Shown: positions 8,734-15,805 of the stretch, piece by piece | Position numbering within the stretch: the stretch's first letter is position 1 | Layout: every line of letters starts with the position of its first letter | Source of the DNA: Rhodopila globiformis | Lineage (GTDB): Bacteria; Pseudomonadota; Alphaproteobacteria; Acetobacterales; Acetobacteraceae | Direction: 5' to 3' | Assembly (NCBI RefSeq): GCF_002937115.1 | Contig: NZ_NHRY01000263.1 | Location: forward strand, 1 to 64,000 | Length of the DNA stretch: 64,000 bases | The notes under the pieces: model-generated | Database searches by the model: none | Told to the model about the DNA's origin: nothing | The model's input: the letters and a program-made list of their open reading frames with translations, nothing else | Program-made: the position numbers and the translations under genes

Positions 8734-10344
8734 ATGAACAACGCCAGATCGGGACGCTGGCTGCGGGGGGCGAGGCGCGCGATGGCCCGCCTGCCGACGA
8801 TGCGCATGGGCCGGGTGCCGGATGCGCCGGCGCTGTCGGTGCGCGATCCGTGGCCGGGCGATCCCTCGCGCGGGGCCCGGCTGATCAAGGGCGAGTATGA
8901 ACACGGCGGCATGGTGATGCCGCTGCGCCAGGGCGGCTGGGGCGACCTGGCCGGCACGCCGGTCATGCTGGCCGGCGCGCACGGCTTCGCCTGGCTGCGC
9001 GACCTGCGGGCGCTGGGCACCGACGCGGCGCGGCTGCGGGCCCGGGCGCTGGTCGCCGACTGGATCACCTATGCGCCGAATGAGTCCATTGCGCATCGCC
9101 CGGATGTCGTCGGCGCGCGGATCACCGCCTGGCTCGGCCATTACGATTTCTTTGCCGCCACGGCGGACGACGCGTTCCGGCAGCGGCTGATGTCGCAACT
9201 GGTGATCGACGCGCGCAGCCTGTCCGCCGCCCTGCCGGCCGAGGAACTCGACGCCCGGGCGCTGACGGCGATGAAGGGCCTGGTCGCGGCCGCGGTCGCC
9301 TTGCGCGAGCATACCGGCTTCCTGACCCGCGCCCTGCGCCTGCTGCCGCAGGAGGTCGCCCGCCAGGTGCTGCCCGACGGCTGCCATGCCGAGCGCAGCC
9401 CGGCGGCGCAGTTGGCGGCCTTGCAGGACCTGACCGAGATACGGGCGCTGTTCCAGACCTCGCAGACCCAGCCGCCGCCGGTGCTGGGCGCGGCGATCGA
9501 GCGCATGGCGCCGGCGTTGCGGATGATGCGGCACGGCGACGGCGGGCTGTGCCTGTTCAACGGCAGCCGCGAGGAAACCCCCGCCCTGGTCGAGCTGGTG
9601 CTGACCCAGGCCGGCCGCGGCGGCCGGGGGCCGGTGTCGCTGACCGATGGCGGGTTCCACCGCATGCAGGCGGGGCGCAGCGTGATGATGGTGGATTGCG
9701 GGCTGCCGGCGCCGCCCGGACTCGACCGCTTCGCGCATGCCGGCACGCTGTCGATGGAACTGTCCGTCGGCCGCGATCGGCTGATCGTGAACTGCGGTGC
9801 CTTCCCGGCTGGGCCACCGGAATGGCGCGACGCGGCGCGGTCCACCGCGGCGCACTCGACGCTGGTGGTCGCGGATATCAACAGCAGCGAACTGAAGCCC
9901 GAGGGGCTCGGCCGCCGCCCGACCGTGGTGGAGGTGAACCGGCAGGAGGCGGCCGGCGCCCATTGGCTGGATGTGTCGCACGACGGCTGGAAGAAGCTGT
10001 TCAACGCCGTTCACCGCCGCAGCCTGTACATGGCCGAGAGCGGCGAGGACATCCGTGGCGAGGACCTCGTCGAAGCGCCCGAGCCTCAGCCGTTCACGCT
10101 GCGCTTCCACCTGCACCCGGATGTGCAGGCGAGTTTGCAGCAGGATGGCAGCACCGTGCTGCTGCGGCTGAAGTCCGGCAGCTTCTGGCGCCTGCGCGCC
10201 GACGGGGCGCGGATGAGCCTGGAGGAAAGCATCTACCTGGGCGGCCCGGAACCGCGCCGCAGCGAGCAGATCGTCCTGAGCGCCTTCGCCGACGACCCGC
10301 AGCACGTCAAATGGGCGCTGAGCAAGGTTGAGCGTGCCGGATAG
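8734..10344 (+). CDS. Heparinase II/III family protein
   Basis: A 536-aa protein. The chosen ATG at 8734 begins MNNARSGRWL; the open frame extends 55 residues upstream without protein-like content. The N-terminal half is a helical toroid, and the C-terminal half is the Hepar_II_III beta-sandwich (DGGFHRMQAG..MMVDCG near residue 310, AHSTLVV near 375). Family members are polysaccharide lyases cleaving uronic-acid polymers, but copies between rsmB and purH in alphaproteobacteria are uncharacterised. No clear signal peptide was seen, so the location is uncertain. It lies downstream of ugd, which makes UDP-glucuronate, so a uronate-containing surface polymer as substrate is a reasonable inference. 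Confidence 0.85.
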   Translation: MNNARSGRWLRGARRAMARLPTMRMGRVPDAPALSVRDPWPGDPSRGARLIKGEYEHGGMVMPLRQGGWGDLAGTPVMLAGAHGFAWLRDLRALGTDAARLRARALVADWITYAPNESIAHRPDVVGARITAWLGHYDFFAATADDAFRQRLMSQLVIDARSLSAALPAEELDARALTAMKGLVAAAVALREHTGFLTRALRLLPQEVARQVLPDGCHAERSPAAQLAALQDLTEIRALFQTSQTQPPPVLGAAIERMAPALRMMRHGDGGLCLFNGSREETPALVELVLTQAGRGGRGPVSLTDGGFHRMQAGRSVMMVDCGLPAPPGLDRFAHAGTLSMELSVGRDRLIVNCGAFPAGPPEWRDAARSTAAHSTLVVADINSSELKPEGLGRRPTVVEVNRQEAAGAHWLDVSHDGWKKLFNAVHRRSLYMAESGEDIRGEDLVEAPEPQPFTLRFHLHPDVQASLQQDGSTVLLRLKSGSFWRLRADGARMSLEESIYLGGPEPRRSEQIVLSAFADDPQHVKWALSKVERAG

Positions 10345-10423
10345 CGCTCTGTGGGCGACAGGATAAGCAGTCTGGCGGCTCAGGATAAGCGGGCTGGCGG
10401 AGCAAGGTCTTCGCCCCCACCAT

Positions 10424-10495
10424 CATGGCCGGGCGTGTCCCGGCCATCTGCGCTTCGTCGGCGGGGGGTGGATGGCCGGGACACGCCCGGCCATG
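10424..10495. repeat. Palindromic repeat, family B
   Basis: A 72-base inverted repeat between the heparinase-like and glycosyltransferase genes. The left arm CATGGCCGGGCGTGTCCC and right arm GGGACACGCCCGGCCATG are perfect complements around a G-rich loop. A second full copy is at 24046-24118, and partial copies occur near 5799, 14386 and 57730. The RNA would form a very stable stem, so it may affect read-through or mRNA stability in this operon. Confidence 0.85.
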
Positions 10496-10579
10496 ACGGT
10501 GGGGCAACGGACCAGGCACCAAATTCTTCCCCAGCCGCTTGCCCATCCTGATGCCCGCGGGTAACGCCTGGAAAGCCTG

Positions 10580-11731
10580 ATGAAAATCATCGAAATAACC
10601 AACGTGGACTTCTCCCTGCGGCACTTCCTGCTGCCGCTGATGCGGGCGATCCGGGCGGCGGGCCACGAGGTCGTCGGCGGCTGTGCCGAGGGGCCGCTGC
10701 TGGACTCCGTGCGCGCCGAAGGGTTCCGCGTCATTCCGCTGCCGTTCGTCCGCCGCCTGTCGCCGTTGGCGCATGTGCGGGCGTTCCGGTCGCTGGTGGC
10801 GATCCTGCGGGCGGAAAAGCCTGACATCGTGCATGCCCACATGCCGATCAGCGGGTTCCTGGCGCGGCTGGCGGCGCGGGTGGCCGGCGTGCCGACGGTT
10901 GCCTATACGTGCCATGGGTTCCTGTTCAATCACCGGTCGTCCTCGCTGCCGCGCCGCGCGCTGTCGTTTGTCATGGAGTGGCTCGCCGCGCGCGTGACCG
11001 ACGTGTTCCTGACGGTTTCCGAGGCCGAGGCGCGGGACGCCCGCCGGCTGGGTATCGCCGCGCGGGCGGAAGCGGTGCGGAACGGGCGTGATCCGCGTGT
11101 GTTCCGTCCTGATCCGGTTGCCCGCGCCCGCATCCGGGCGGAACTGGGCGTGCCGCAGGATCGCGTCGTTATCATCGCGGTGTCCCGGCTGGTCTGGCAC
11201 AAGGGCTATCCCGAACTGGCCGTCGCCATGCGGTCCGTGCCGGAGGCGGAGCTCTGGGTCGTGGGCGAGCGCCTGGACAGCGACCGCGGCCCCGACATGA
11301 TGGCGCTGCTACGGGACGCCGGGCTCGGCTACCGGCTGCGCCTGCTGGGCTACCGGGACGACATCCCCGCGCTGCTGGCCGCCGCCGACATTTTCACCCT
11401 GCCGAGCCGGTTCGAGGGGCTGCCGATGTCGGTGATCGAAGCGATGCTCACCGGCCTTCCGGTCGTCGCCACGGACGTGCGCGGGCCGGACGAGCAGGTG
11501 CGGCACGAGGTCACGGGCCTGAAGGTGCCGGCGGGCGATGCGGCGGCGCTCGGTGGGGCGTTCGCGAGGCTGGTGCGGGATGCGGCGTTAAGGGCTCGGA
11601 TGGGGCAGGCGGGGCGGCAGCGGGCGCTGGACTGCTATGACGAGGCGAAAGTCCTCGCGCGGACGCTGGACCTGCTCGGCTTGTCGGTTTATCCCGCCGC
11701 GCTTGCAGTATCACGGGATCGAGCGCCATGA
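10580..11731 (+). CDS. Glycosyltransferase family 4 protein
   Basis: A 383-aa GT-B fold cytoplasmic or membrane-associated glycosyltransferase. The N-terminal acceptor domain carries [19 protein letters not shown]. The C-terminal nucleotide-sugar domain begins near residue 195 ([15 protein letters not shown]) and has the E-x7-E retaining motif in [17 protein letters not shown]. Such enzymes build O-antigen or exopolysaccharide chains. Its stop overlaps the purH ATG (ATGA at 11728), so a polysaccharide gene is coupled to a purine gene, apparently inserted into the rsmB-heparinase-purH order. Substrate unknown. A GGAAAG ribosome site sits just before the start. Confidence 0.9.
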   Translation: MKIIEITNVDFSLRHFLLPLMRAIRAAGHEVVGGCAEGPLLDSVRAEGFRVIPLPFVRRLSPLAHVRAFRSLVAILRAEKPDIVHAHMPISGFLARLAARVAGVPTVAYTCHGFLFNHRSSSLPRRALSFVMEWLAARVTDVFLTVSEAEARDARRLGIAARAEAVRNGRDPRVFRPDPVARARIRAELGVPQDRVVIIAVSRLVWHKGYPELAVAMRSVPEAELWVVGERLDSDRGPDMMALLRDAGLGYRLRLLGYRDDIPALLAAADIFTLPSRFEGLPMSVIEAMLTGLPVVATDVRGPDEQVRHEVTGLKVPAGDAAALGGAFARLVRDAALRARMGQAGRQRALDCYDEAKVLARTLDLLGLSVYPAALAVSRDRAP

Positions 11732-13302
11732 GCGACACTGTTTCCATCCGACGGGCTTTGATCTCCGTCTCCGACAAGACCGGGCTGGTGCCGTTCGCCC
11801 GCGCCCTGGCGGATCGGGGCGTTGAAATCCTGTCCACCGGCGGCTCCGCCAAGGCTCTGCGTGAGGCGGGCGTGCCGGTGAAGGAAGTCTCCGACCACAC
11901 CGGGTTCCCCGAGATCATGGACGGCCGCGTCAAGACGCTGGTGCCGCAGATCCACGGCGGCATCCTGGGGCGGCGGGACCTGCCGGAGCATGTCGCGCAG
12001 ATGCAGGCGCACAACATTGCGCCGATCGACCTGGTGGCGGTGAATTTGTATCCGTTCGAGGCGACGGTGGCGAAGGGCGCGCCGTTCGAGGATTGCGTCG
12101 AGAACATCGACATCGGCGGCCCGGCGCTGATCCGCGCGGCGGCGAAGAACCATGACTTCGTCACCGTGCTGACGGACCCGGACCAGTACGAGGAGGTGCT
12201 GGCCGCCCTGGCGGGCGCGGGCGGCACCTCGCTGGCGCTGCGCCGGCGCCTGGCGGGGGAGGCTTACGCGCGCACGGCGGCGTATGACTCCGCCATCAGC
12301 GCGTGGTTCGCGGGGCAGCGCGGGGAAGCGTTTCCGAAGCGGCTGAGCATCGCCGGCAGCCTGCGGCAGACGCTGCGCTATGGCGAGAATCCGCACCAGG
12401 CGGCGGCGTTCTATGCCACGGACGCGCGCCCGGGCGTGGCGACCGCGGTGCAGGTGCAGGGCAAGGAACTGTCCTACAACAACTTCAACGACACCGACGC
12501 GGCGTTTGAGTGCGTCTCGGAGTTCGAGGCGCCGACGATCGCGATCATCAAGCACGCGACGCCGTGCGGGGTGGCCTCGGCGGCGACGCTGGCCGAGGCG
12601 TGGGATGCGGCGTTCCGCTGCGACCCGGTCTCGCCCTATGGCGGCATCGTCGCGGTGAACCGTGTTCTGGATGCGGCTGCGGCCGAGAAGATCGCGGCCA
12701 TCTTCACCGAGGTGATCATAGCGCCTGACGCGGATGAGGCGGCGAAGGCCGTGGTGGCGCGGAAGAAGAACCTGCGGCTGCTGCTGACCGGCGGGATGCC
12801 GGACCCGGCCTCGGGCGGGTTGACGTTCCGCAGCCTGTCGGGTGGCTTCCTGGCGCAGACCCGCGATGCCGGGCGCGTCGGCGCGGCGGATGTGAAGGTG
12901 GTGACGAAGCGCGCGCCGACGGACGCCGAACTGGCGGACCTGCTGTTCGCCTTCCGGGTGTGCAAGCACGTCAAGTCCAACGCCATCGTCTATGCGAAGG
13001 GCGGCGCGACGGTCGGCGTAGGCGGCGGTCAGCCGAATCGCGTGGATTCGGCGCGGATCGCCGCCTGGAAGGCCGAGGAAGCGGCGAAGGCCGCCGGCCT
13101 GCCGGAGCGGCTGACGCAGGGCAGCGTGGTGGCGTCCGATGCGTTCTTCCCGTTCGCCGACGGGCTGGAGGCGGCGATCGCGGCGGGGGCGACGGCGGTG
13201 ATCCAGCCGGGCGGGTCGATCCGCGATGCGGACGTCATCGCGGCGGCGGATGCGGCTGGGATCGCGATGGTGTTCACTGGGATGCGGCACTTCCGGCACT
13301 GA
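11728..13302 (+). CDS. purH: Bifunctional AICAR formyltransferase / IMP cyclohydrolase
   Basis: A 524-aa enzyme of normal length catalysing the last two steps of IMP synthesis. The N-terminal MGS-like cyclohydrolase domain spans ~1-150 ([43 protein letters not shown]). The formyltransferase domain follows ([37 protein letters not shown] with its catalytic Lys-His pair), ending in [15 protein letters not shown]. It starts inside the glycosyltransferase stop codon. A decayed second copy of its 3' end lies ~420 bases downstream (13721-13816), a sign of an old duplication in this spot. Confidence 0.96.
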   Translation: MSDTVSIRRALISVSDKTGLVPFARALADRGVEILSTGGSAKALREAGVPVKEVSDHTGFPEIMDGRVKTLVPQIHGGILGRRDLPEHVAQMQAHNIAPIDLVAVNLYPFEATVAKGAPFEDCVENIDIGGPALIRAAAKNHDFVTVLTDPDQYEEVLAALAGAGGTSLALRRRLAGEAYARTAAYDSAISAWFAGQRGEAFPKRLSIAGSLRQTLRYGENPHQAAAFYATDARPGVATAVQVQGKELSYNNFNDTDAAFECVSEFEAPTIAIIKHATPCGVASAATLAEAWDAAFRCDPVSPYGGIVAVNRVLDAAAAEKIAAIFTEVIIAPDADEAAKAVVARKKNLRLLLTGGMPDPASGGLTFRSLSGGFLAQTRDAGRVGAADVKVVTKRAPTDAELADLLFAFRVCKHVKSNAIVYAKGGATVGVGGGQPNRVDSARIAAWKAEEAAKAAGLPERLTQGSVVASDAFFPFADGLEAAIAAGATAVIQPGGSIRDADVIAAADAAGIAMVFTGMRHFRH

Positions 13303-13440
13303 GGTTTGGCCCGCAGGGGTGTGATCCCTGCGGGCTCTTGCGCGGCTTTGAAATGGGCGCTGGTTCCGGCCCTGGCCGGATCAGCCGGAATCGACGTGCG
13401 GTATCGACCCGGACCGGCTATCCTGCCATCGGAGGTTCGC

Positions 13441-13719
13441 ATGGGTGTCGTTCAGGTCCGGCTGCCGGACAAAATCCGGGCAATGATCGGCCGGCAGGTC
13501 GCCGAGGGCCGTGCTGCGGACGCATCCGATTTCCTCGCCGAGGCAGCACGCCGCTATGCGGAGGAATTCGAGCTGGACGCCGAATGCGTGTCCGAGGCCA
13601 AGGCGGGCATCGCCGATGTCGAGGCCGGGCGGTTCCGGACGGTTTCGACACGCGAGGATCTGGCAGCGTTGGAGGCCGAGGTCATGGTCCGCGTGCGTGA
13701 GCGGCTTGCCAGGACCTGA
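13441..13719 (+). CDS. ParD-like ribbon-helix-helix antitoxin, orphan
   Basis: A 92-aa protein starting at an ATG six bases after a clear GGAGG; the frame is open further upstream without support. The N-terminus [20 protein letters not shown] is a ribbon-helix-helix DNA-binding arm as in ParD/CopG antitoxins, followed by [15 protein letters not shown] and a charged helical tail that would wrap a ParE-like toxin. No parE gene follows; directly downstream lies a fragment of purH. It is therefore either an orphan antitoxin or the survivor of a broken toxin-antitoxin locus. It sits within the duplicated purH tail segment, suggesting it arrived with that rearrangement. Confidence 0.72.
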   Translation: MGVVQVRLPDKIRAMIGRQVAEGRAADASDFLAEAARRYAEEFELDAECVSEAKAGIADVEAGRFRTVSTREDLAALEAEVMVRVRERLART

Positions 13720-13720
13720 T

Positions 13721-13816
13721 GCCCTGGCGAACGCGGACGGCACCTCGCTGGCGCTGCGCCGGCGCCTGGCGGGGATCGCGATGGTGTTCACCGGGATGCT
13801 GCACTTCCGGCATTGA
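13721..13816 (+). pseudogene. Deleted copy of the purH 3' end
   Basis: This segment joins two pieces of purH in the same reading frame. Bases ~13721-13774 match purH near 12204-12257 (encoding [12 protein letters not shown]), and bases ~13775-13818 match the end of purH near 13259-13306 (encoding [12 protein letters not shown] and the stop). About 1 kb of purH between the two is missing; the junction falls at a shared GGGG. Two substitutions in the HFRH region show some drift. There is no start codon, so it is a relic of a duplicated purH. Confidence 0.85.
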
Positions 13817-13854
13817 GGTGCGTAAGCGTTGGGAACTGCGTCAGCGTTGGCGGC

Positions 13855-14384
13855 TTACGGTCGCACGCCGCAGCGCTGCAGCAGCCTGACGGTCAGGCTC
13901 CGAAACGCCGCGTAGCATTCCAGCACTGCCTGCTGATGGCCGCCAAACGCGCCATCCGCGGGCTTCAGCAGAAACATCGGCTTCCGCGCATCCTGCGCCA
14001 GCGGCATGAGGGCGCGGAAGTCCCTGAGAACGGCAAGGCAGTTCGGATCGTCTTCGACGCTCGGGTATTGCGGAGGCCGTGACAGGATCAGGCGCGCATA
14101 GTCGCCGGGACTCCGCGACAGCCAGCGCCTGATGAGTCGGGCGATCGGTCCATGCGCGGGGAATGCCGCATGACGATATAGCCGGCAGGCGCCATTGAAC
14201 CGGTTGGCAGGTCGATGCCGGGCGGACGGCGCTGATGGCGGATACGCCGCTGGACCCGCGCTGCATTCAGGGCGCCAGCAGCATAGAACAGCCCCTGCGA
14301 CGAAGCCATATCCGCCGGCAGAGGGATGACAATACTGTCGCAGGCAAGCAAGCGGCCTGACTGGTGGCCAGACCCGTCCCCCAC
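13855..14384 (-). pseudogene. ParA-like ATPase relic (C-terminal half, frameshifted)
   Basis: Two frames on the minus strand together resemble the C-terminal half of ParA-family partition ATPases. LLACDSIVIPLPADMASSQG and MAPAGYIVMRHSPRMDR lie in one frame (about 14160-14370). RWLSRSPGDYARLIL through LMPLAQDARKPMFLLKPADG to the stop at 13855 lie in another. One frameshift near 14150 separates them. The Walker A (KGGxGKT) half is absent, replaced at about 14386 by a degraded copy of repeat family B. The family call is from memory of ParA tails and is moderately confident. Confidence 0.55.
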
Positions 14385-14385
14385 C

Positions 14386-14440
14386 GTCATGGCCGGGTCG
14401 CCGCTGTGGCGCAGATGGGCGGGACATGCCCAGCTATGAC
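14386..14440. repeat. Degraded family B palindrome
   Basis: CACCGTCATGGCCGGGTCG on the left and CGGGACATGCCCAGCTATGA on the right are imperfect arms of the family B repeat seen intact at 10424 and 24046. It lies where the ParA-like relic loses homology, so it may mark the breakpoint. The following ~60 bases to the TGA near 14496 read as YLNAGWYYAVDKF, possibly another gene's tail, which I do not recognise. Confidence 0.6.
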
Positions 14441-14509
14441 GAGGACACAACGATCTATCTCAACGCCGGCTGGTATTACGCCGTGGACAAGTTCTGATCG
14501 ACGTACAAA

Positions 14510-14546
14510 CCTAAGCCGCTGGGATTGAATAACCTAACGGCTTAGG
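14510..14546. promoter_or_regulatory. Operator-like inverted repeat before the DUF4160/DUF2442 genes
   Basis: CCTAAGCCG at 14510-14518 and CGGCTTAGG at 14538-14546 form a perfect 9-base inverted repeat with a 19-base AT-richer spacer, ending 15 bases before the ATG of the DUF4160 gene. The position and local AT content fit the autoregulatory operator of a small toxin-antitoxin-like operon. Binding by either product is inference. Confidence 0.55.
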
Positions 14547-14561
14547 CTAAAGTCACCCGCC

Positions 14562-15026
14562 ATGAAGGTCTTCGATGTTCCCGGGGTGGGCGACGCGCTC
14601 ATATTCCCCGACGATCATCCCCCGCCGCACGTGCACTTCGTGCATCGCGGTGAGGGGTGGACCGTCAAGGTTCGCTTTTCCTTCCTCAGCGACGTCGTCG
14701 GCCGCTATGGCGAGATCAGGATGGTGGGGCATCGTCCCACGGTGCGGACGGTCAACGACGTGCTGAACGAGGTCGAGGCGAACCTGCAGCGGTGCCGGGA
14801 GCGTTGGTGGTCCTTGCGGGGAACGACCGGACTTGACGGCCGCTGGGCCGAAGTGTCGCCGACGGGGATGGTCCGGCTGCCTTTGGCGCCGCCCCAGCGA
14901 CCGCGCCGGGTGGCGCGGGCGACGTATCGTGCCCAGACCAAGGAGGTTCGCCTTGTCCTGGACGACGGTTCCCGGCACGTCATTCAGGCGGGGCGCGGAA
15001 TTGAAGAGGCGGAGGAGTGGTCATGA
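14562..15026 (+). CDS. DUF4160 domain-containing protein
   Basis: A 154-aa protein. The N-terminal half shows the DUF4160 pattern: a small beta domain with FPDDHPPPHVHF, a His-rich PPPHVHV-type signature, then a helix around NDVLNEVEANLQRCRERWW. The C-terminal half (RPRRVARATYRAQTKEVRL) resembles a second beta module of the DUF2442 kind. It overlaps the next gene by four bases (ATGA), forming a two-gene unit. DUF4160 and DUF2442 genes are frequently paired and are suspected to form toxin-antitoxin-like or regulatory couples; no activity is established to my knowledge. The operator-like inverted repeat just upstream supports autoregulation. Confidence 0.75.
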   Translation: MKVFDVPGVGDALIFPDDHPPPHVHFVHRGEGWTVKVRFSFLSDVVGRYGEIRMVGHRPTVRTVNDVLNEVEANLQRCRERWWSLRGTTGLDGRWAEVSPTGMVRLPLAPPQRPRRVARATYRAQTKEVRLVLDDGSRHVIQAGRGIEEAEEWS

Positions 15027-15484
15027 CCGAGCAGTGGACGATGCCGGCCCGTCGCCGTGTCACGCAAAAAGAGATCGACCGGGCGGTGCAGGCCGATGCC
15101 GAGATCGCGCGCACGGAATTCCGTGCCGTCGCGGTTTCGTACGACGAGTCAGCCGATCGGGTGAACTTCAGCCTCCCCGGCGGCGAGGTTCTCGCGGTCC
15201 CGCGGGCTTCGATCGACGGCCTCAGTGAACTCTCGCCCGCGGACATGCATGGCCTCCGGCTCTGGCCGGACGGCGTGCTCCTGGAGATCCCCGAGCGTGA
15301 CGTCCATCTCCACGTGCCGCGGCTGCTGGCCCGTGCGATAGAGGTCATCACGCCGCCCGCGGTGTTGACCAGTATCTTCGGGCGTGTCGGCGGCTCCGTG
15401 ACGTCCGAGAAGAAGCGTCTTGCTTCGATAGCCAATGGCAAGCGTGGAGGCAGGAAGCCGAAGCCGCAGACGGCCCTCGGATGA
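15023..15484 (+). CDS. DUF2442 domain-containing protein
   Basis: A 153-aa protein. The central part (AVSYDESADRVNFSLPGGE, VPRASIDGLSELSPAD, LRLWPDGVLLEIPERDVHL) is the DUF2442 beta-sheet domain. The C-terminus (EKKRLASIANGKRGGRKPK) is strongly basic and likely disordered or nucleic-acid-contacting. The ATG at 15023, rather than the in-frame GTG at 15017, is chosen because GGAGGA ends seven bases before it and it overlaps the upstream TGA. As partner of the DUF4160 gene it is the likelier antitoxin or DNA-binding member, but this is inference. Confidence 0.75.
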   Translation: MTEQWTMPARRRVTQKEIDRAVQADAEIARTEFRAVAVSYDESADRVNFSLPGGEVLAVPRASIDGLSELSPADMHGLRLWPDGVLLEIPERDVHLHVPRLLARAIEVITPPAVLTSIFGRVGGSVTSEKKRLASIANGKRGGRKPKPQTALG

Positions 15485-15760
15485 GGTGAAGGCGCCATCG
15501 GCATCGCACAGCGTCATCGTGCACGGGCGATCACCACCTCGATCCAGCGGTCAAGGTATTCGGATCCCTCGCTGACGAACCTTGAATGACGTCGGATGAT
15601 CACCGCCGGGCGCTTCGACGGGCACCTTCACCAGGACGCCAAAGGTGGCCTGGCGGCCGTCCTCGCTCCGCGGTGCCTGCCACTGATCTCTCGGTCGTCA
15701 GGGGATCGCGGGCCCAGGGGGGAGGCCAGCCACGGCTTCGATGCCTGGATGGCACGCGGT
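15485..15760. other. Intergenic gap between convergent DUF2442 and pheT genes
   Basis: About 275 bases (315 including the tandem repeat beside pheT) with no recognised gene. Reading frames here are GC-driven and show no protein family. No dispersed palindrome family was seen. Confidence 0.4.
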
Positions 15761-15805
15761 CCCCAGCCGTTACCGCCCCAGCCCTTACCGCCCCAGCCCT
15801 TACCG
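15761..15805. repeat. Three tandem 15-bp copies covering the pheT stop codon
   Basis: CCCCAGCCNTTACCG is repeated at 15761-15775, 15776-15790 and 15791-15805; the first copy has one mismatch. On the minus strand each copy contains TAA in the pheT frame, so the stop codon is present three times in a row. Replication slippage at the gene end is the simplest origin. Confidence 0.9.
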
